Source: Planoprotostelium fungivorum (taxonomy: Eukaryota; Evosea; Variosea; Cavosteliida; Cavosteliaceae). From it: a DNA stretch of 18,055 nucleotides. The translations under genes and the position numbers were made by a program. Under the pieces are notes generated by a model. That model ran no database searches. It was not told where the DNA came from and saw only the letters and a program-made list of their open reading frames with translations. Of this stretch, positions 16,490-18,055 are shown piece after piece. The DNA is taken from NCBI GenBank assembly GCA_003024175.1, contig MDYQ01000388.1:1-18055 (forward strand), given 5' to 3'. Numbering within the stretch: position 1 is the first letter of the stretch; each line of letters opens with the position of its first letter.

Positions 16490-16938
16490 AAAACAAAAAT
16501 TTTCGAGAAACAGCCCTGACGCCCTGGCAGAAAGGATCTGGAGACGAGAGATGAACGTTTTGAGTGAGGAGTTTATCTAGGATACTCAACACCAGCCTCG
16601 GCAAGCGTGATGGGTGACTCGATAAGGGGATTATGTGGCGAGGGTCTGGGACGATACGGATTGGGACGAGAAGGTGCAGAACGAGGCAGTTTGGGGTGAT
16701 GAGGAGGTAAGTAAGGATGATTAGAGTCGGAGGAGGGGAGCTGAAGTCACGCTGCATGGCTATAGTTTGAAGGTATGTAACGCATCTTGTTTTTTCCCTT
16801 GGTTTCAACGAAAGCGAGTCATCTCATGACCTGAGGATCACGTGTTGGTGGAGCGCGATCACGCATGTCCGTCGATTCATGTGAAACGGAGATGAACTTT
16901 ACTCCGTCTCTTAGAATCCGTTGTGGCAGAGTGCCCTC
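16490..16938 (+). repeat. Third copy of the X/Y divergent upstream region, degraded
   Basis: Matches 2368-2840 in the same orientation, beginning at TTTTCGAGAAACAGCCC and containing the GCCCTGACGCCCTGGCAG block, the Y-strand intron donor (16773) and the CTCCGTCTCTTAGAATCCG block. The leader exons and the X gene are absent. Compared with locus A, the proline-rich minus-strand frame has lost one base in its CCT run, and the Y intron acceptor CAG is CAA. Confidence 0.75.
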
Positions 16939-17118
16939 ATGAGGATCTCATGGCAGAAGCGGAGGAACACACAAGCGAACAACAATAACGTGCCCAAGAA
17001 AGGTCGTAGAACTACCACCACCACTACTCCTAGTGAGCCCGACAACGACTGTGGCTGGGGCTACAATGGTGAAGGCAAGCCCATCACCATAGACGAATGG
17101 AATCAGGGAAATGACTGA
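16939..17118 (+). CDS. Y-like gene 6, same upstream part but different C-terminus
   Basis: 59 residues from the ATG at 16939 to TGA at 17116-17118. The 5' DNA matches Y1 through NTQA, then the body is new: Lys/Arg, then a run of six Thr, PSEPDNDCGWGYNGEGKPIT and DEWNQGND at the end. The core start codon used by other Y genes is GTG here (AATAACGTGCCC versus CCAAACATGCC), and the MAEAEE frame closes at a TAA, so translation must begin elsewhere; 16939 is the first ATG in the open frame. Followed by module R, as for Y1, Y3 and Y5. Acidic, Gly/Trp-rich end; function unknown. Confidence 0.45.
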   Translation: MRISWQKRRNTQANNNNVPKKGRRTTTTTTPSEPDNDCGWGYNGEGKPITIDEWNQGND

Positions 17119-17188
17119 GCAACAATGTAGCCAGAGACTACCCCGCTGTTGTCGTAATACAATGCATTCTAGTTTGTCTTTATGACCA

Positions 17189-17379
17189 TTTTGCCACTTT
17201 GTGTCTTTTGTATGATTTGAGTGTATAGATTTCCACACAGACTGCATAAAGCGAGTACAGAGCGCACGAACGCTTACAAATGTTTTGCAGAGGATTACCA
17301 AACAGAACACAGGAGATAAGCATTCAGTGCAAGGAGAGTTGCAGAGAAATCCGCTATAATATCCCCTTTTACTATGATG
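17189..17379 (+). repeat. Downstream module R, copy after Y-like gene 6
   Basis: Same orientation as copies 1 and 2 and about 90 percent identical by eye, starting in TTTTGCCACTTTGTGTC and ending TTTTACTATGATG. After it the match to other copies stops at once, which helps define the right end of the module. Confidence 0.75.
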
Positions 17380-17693
17380 TATTACTATACTGAAGTGGAT
17401 TTCCGCATCTGCTCAAAAACGTTCATCGTCTGGGCTTCGTGCACATTTGAGTCCCGGTTCCAAGACAAAGTCCTTTCCAACGCTGGTATAGAACGCTGGT
17501 TACCAACTGCTTGATAATAAAGGTTCTACTGGCCAATTGTTGCTGAAATGGAGCTCTCAATTGAGTTAATGTACGTTTTCAAATTCAACCAAAGCTTCTG
17601 AAATATTCACAGGAGATGAGTAGACAATGTGAGGAAGCTCGCAAATAAATAGGCTGAAATACCCTCATTTTATACGTTCCGCACTGCGCCAAC
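17380..17693. other. Intergenic stretch ahead of the WD40 gene 3' end
   Basis: I see no gene, repeat or strong signal here. An ATAATAAAGG word on the plus strand near 17515 is not linked to any gene I can define. Confidence 0.4.
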
Positions 17694-18055
17694 CTATTCC
17701 GATGCATTCCAAAAGTGGATGCCTCCATTGGTAGTCCCTGAATAATTCAGAGACAAATGAGGGATGAAATACCTGTCACTAATTGGGGAAACCAAGGGTG
17801 GAACGCCAATGCCGTGACTGTATCAGTGTGTGGTTGGCATAATCGGTACTTTTGTACCACAGCAGTCTGTCTGATATCATATACATAGCAGCTGCGGTCT
17901 TCTGATCCTGTACATAACTCCATAGTTAAGGATGATAGAAGATCAAAGGATGAAAGGGATACGTATTTCATACAAGGACTGAAAGACATTCCTACCCGAT
18001 GGATGCGGTTCTGATGAGAGGAGAACATTCGCACGCATCTGCTTGTTTCAGTTGT
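17694..18055 (-). CDS. WD40-repeat protein, 3' end (partial)
   Basis: Three exon pieces on the minus strand: 18055 to about 17942, then after a 45-nt intron (GTATCC to CTATGGAG) to 17773, then after a 35-nt intron (17772-17738) to the stop TAG at 17694-17696. The blades read MSFSPCMKY, TGSEDRSCYVYDIR, HTDTVTALAFHPWFPQLVTG and TTNGGIHFWNAS, a textbook WD40 pattern of GH/HTD, Asp and Trp-Asp-like ends. The protein ends with the last blade. The GSEDR-YVYDIR arrangement and the ending recall WDR27-type proteins, but this is only a resemblance. The rest of the gene lies beyond the right edge. The 45-nt intron is open in frame, so retention would not stop translation. Confidence 0.8.

Noticed and set aside
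16449-16808. 119-residue minus-strand frame
   Set aside because: It is a shifted reading of the degraded X/Y upstream region; the protein-like proline-rich frame is in another phase and is itself broken.
1-18055. CRISPR arrays, bacterial operons, rRNA or tRNA genes
   Set aside because: No regularly spaced direct repeats with unique spacers, no cloverleaf or rRNA-like sequence seen, and the spliced genes show the window is eukaryotic.

Overview
The window looks like a nuclear contig from a compact animal genome. A demosponge such as Amphimedon is my best guess, inferred from the short introns, gene types and density, not from a database match. The genes carry very short GT-AG introns (31-60 nt in most), closely spaced genes lie on both strands, and TA-rich repeats and small DNA transposons separate them. 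Three single-base n positions (679, 3491, 4997) each sit at the edge of a near-identical tandem or inverted duplication, so some of the repetition in the first 5.4 kb may be assembly-made.

Layout. 1-1948: two near-identical copies of a protein-kinase-like gene on the minus strand; the second is preceded by a short leader exon (locus A). 1949-5443: a nested inverted-repeat region with four copies of a short unrecognised gene family (called Y here) and two copies of a long upstream region carrying small non-coding or leader exons. 5444-6140: a two-exon small membrane protein (locus B) whose first exon and first-intron start match those of locus A. 6141-8301: repeats, including a 730-bp piggyBac-type non-autonomous element. 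8302-10316: a nine-exon minus-strand gene (locus C) coding for the same leader plus a membrane segment, a PD-(D/E)XK nuclease-like domain and a kinase domain, with a nonsense codon in the kinase catalytic loop. 10445-12091: an 11-exon RCC1-type seven-blade propeller gene. 12092-14338: degenerate repeats and a broken Y copy. 14339-16271: three intron-free, tightly spaced, AT-rich genes resembling an old integrated Polinton or virus-like element, at least two of them broken by stop codons. 16490-17379: another copy of the divergent Y upstream region with a Y-like gene whose C-terminus is different. 17694-18055: the 3' end of a WD40-repeat gene.

The main idea is a modular family (called X here). 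A 66-71 residue leader exon, its intron and its 5' leader exons are shared by loci A, B and C, but are spliced to different bodies: kinase; small membrane protein; nuclease plus kinase. In two of these loci X is divergent from a Y gene, and a third X/Y divergent region survives at 16.5-17.1 kb. The nuclease plus kinase body resembles the Crinkler-RHS-type (CR) effectors known from eukaryotes, which suggests a lineage-specific, fast-turnover conflict or allorecognition-like gene family. That functional reading is inference.
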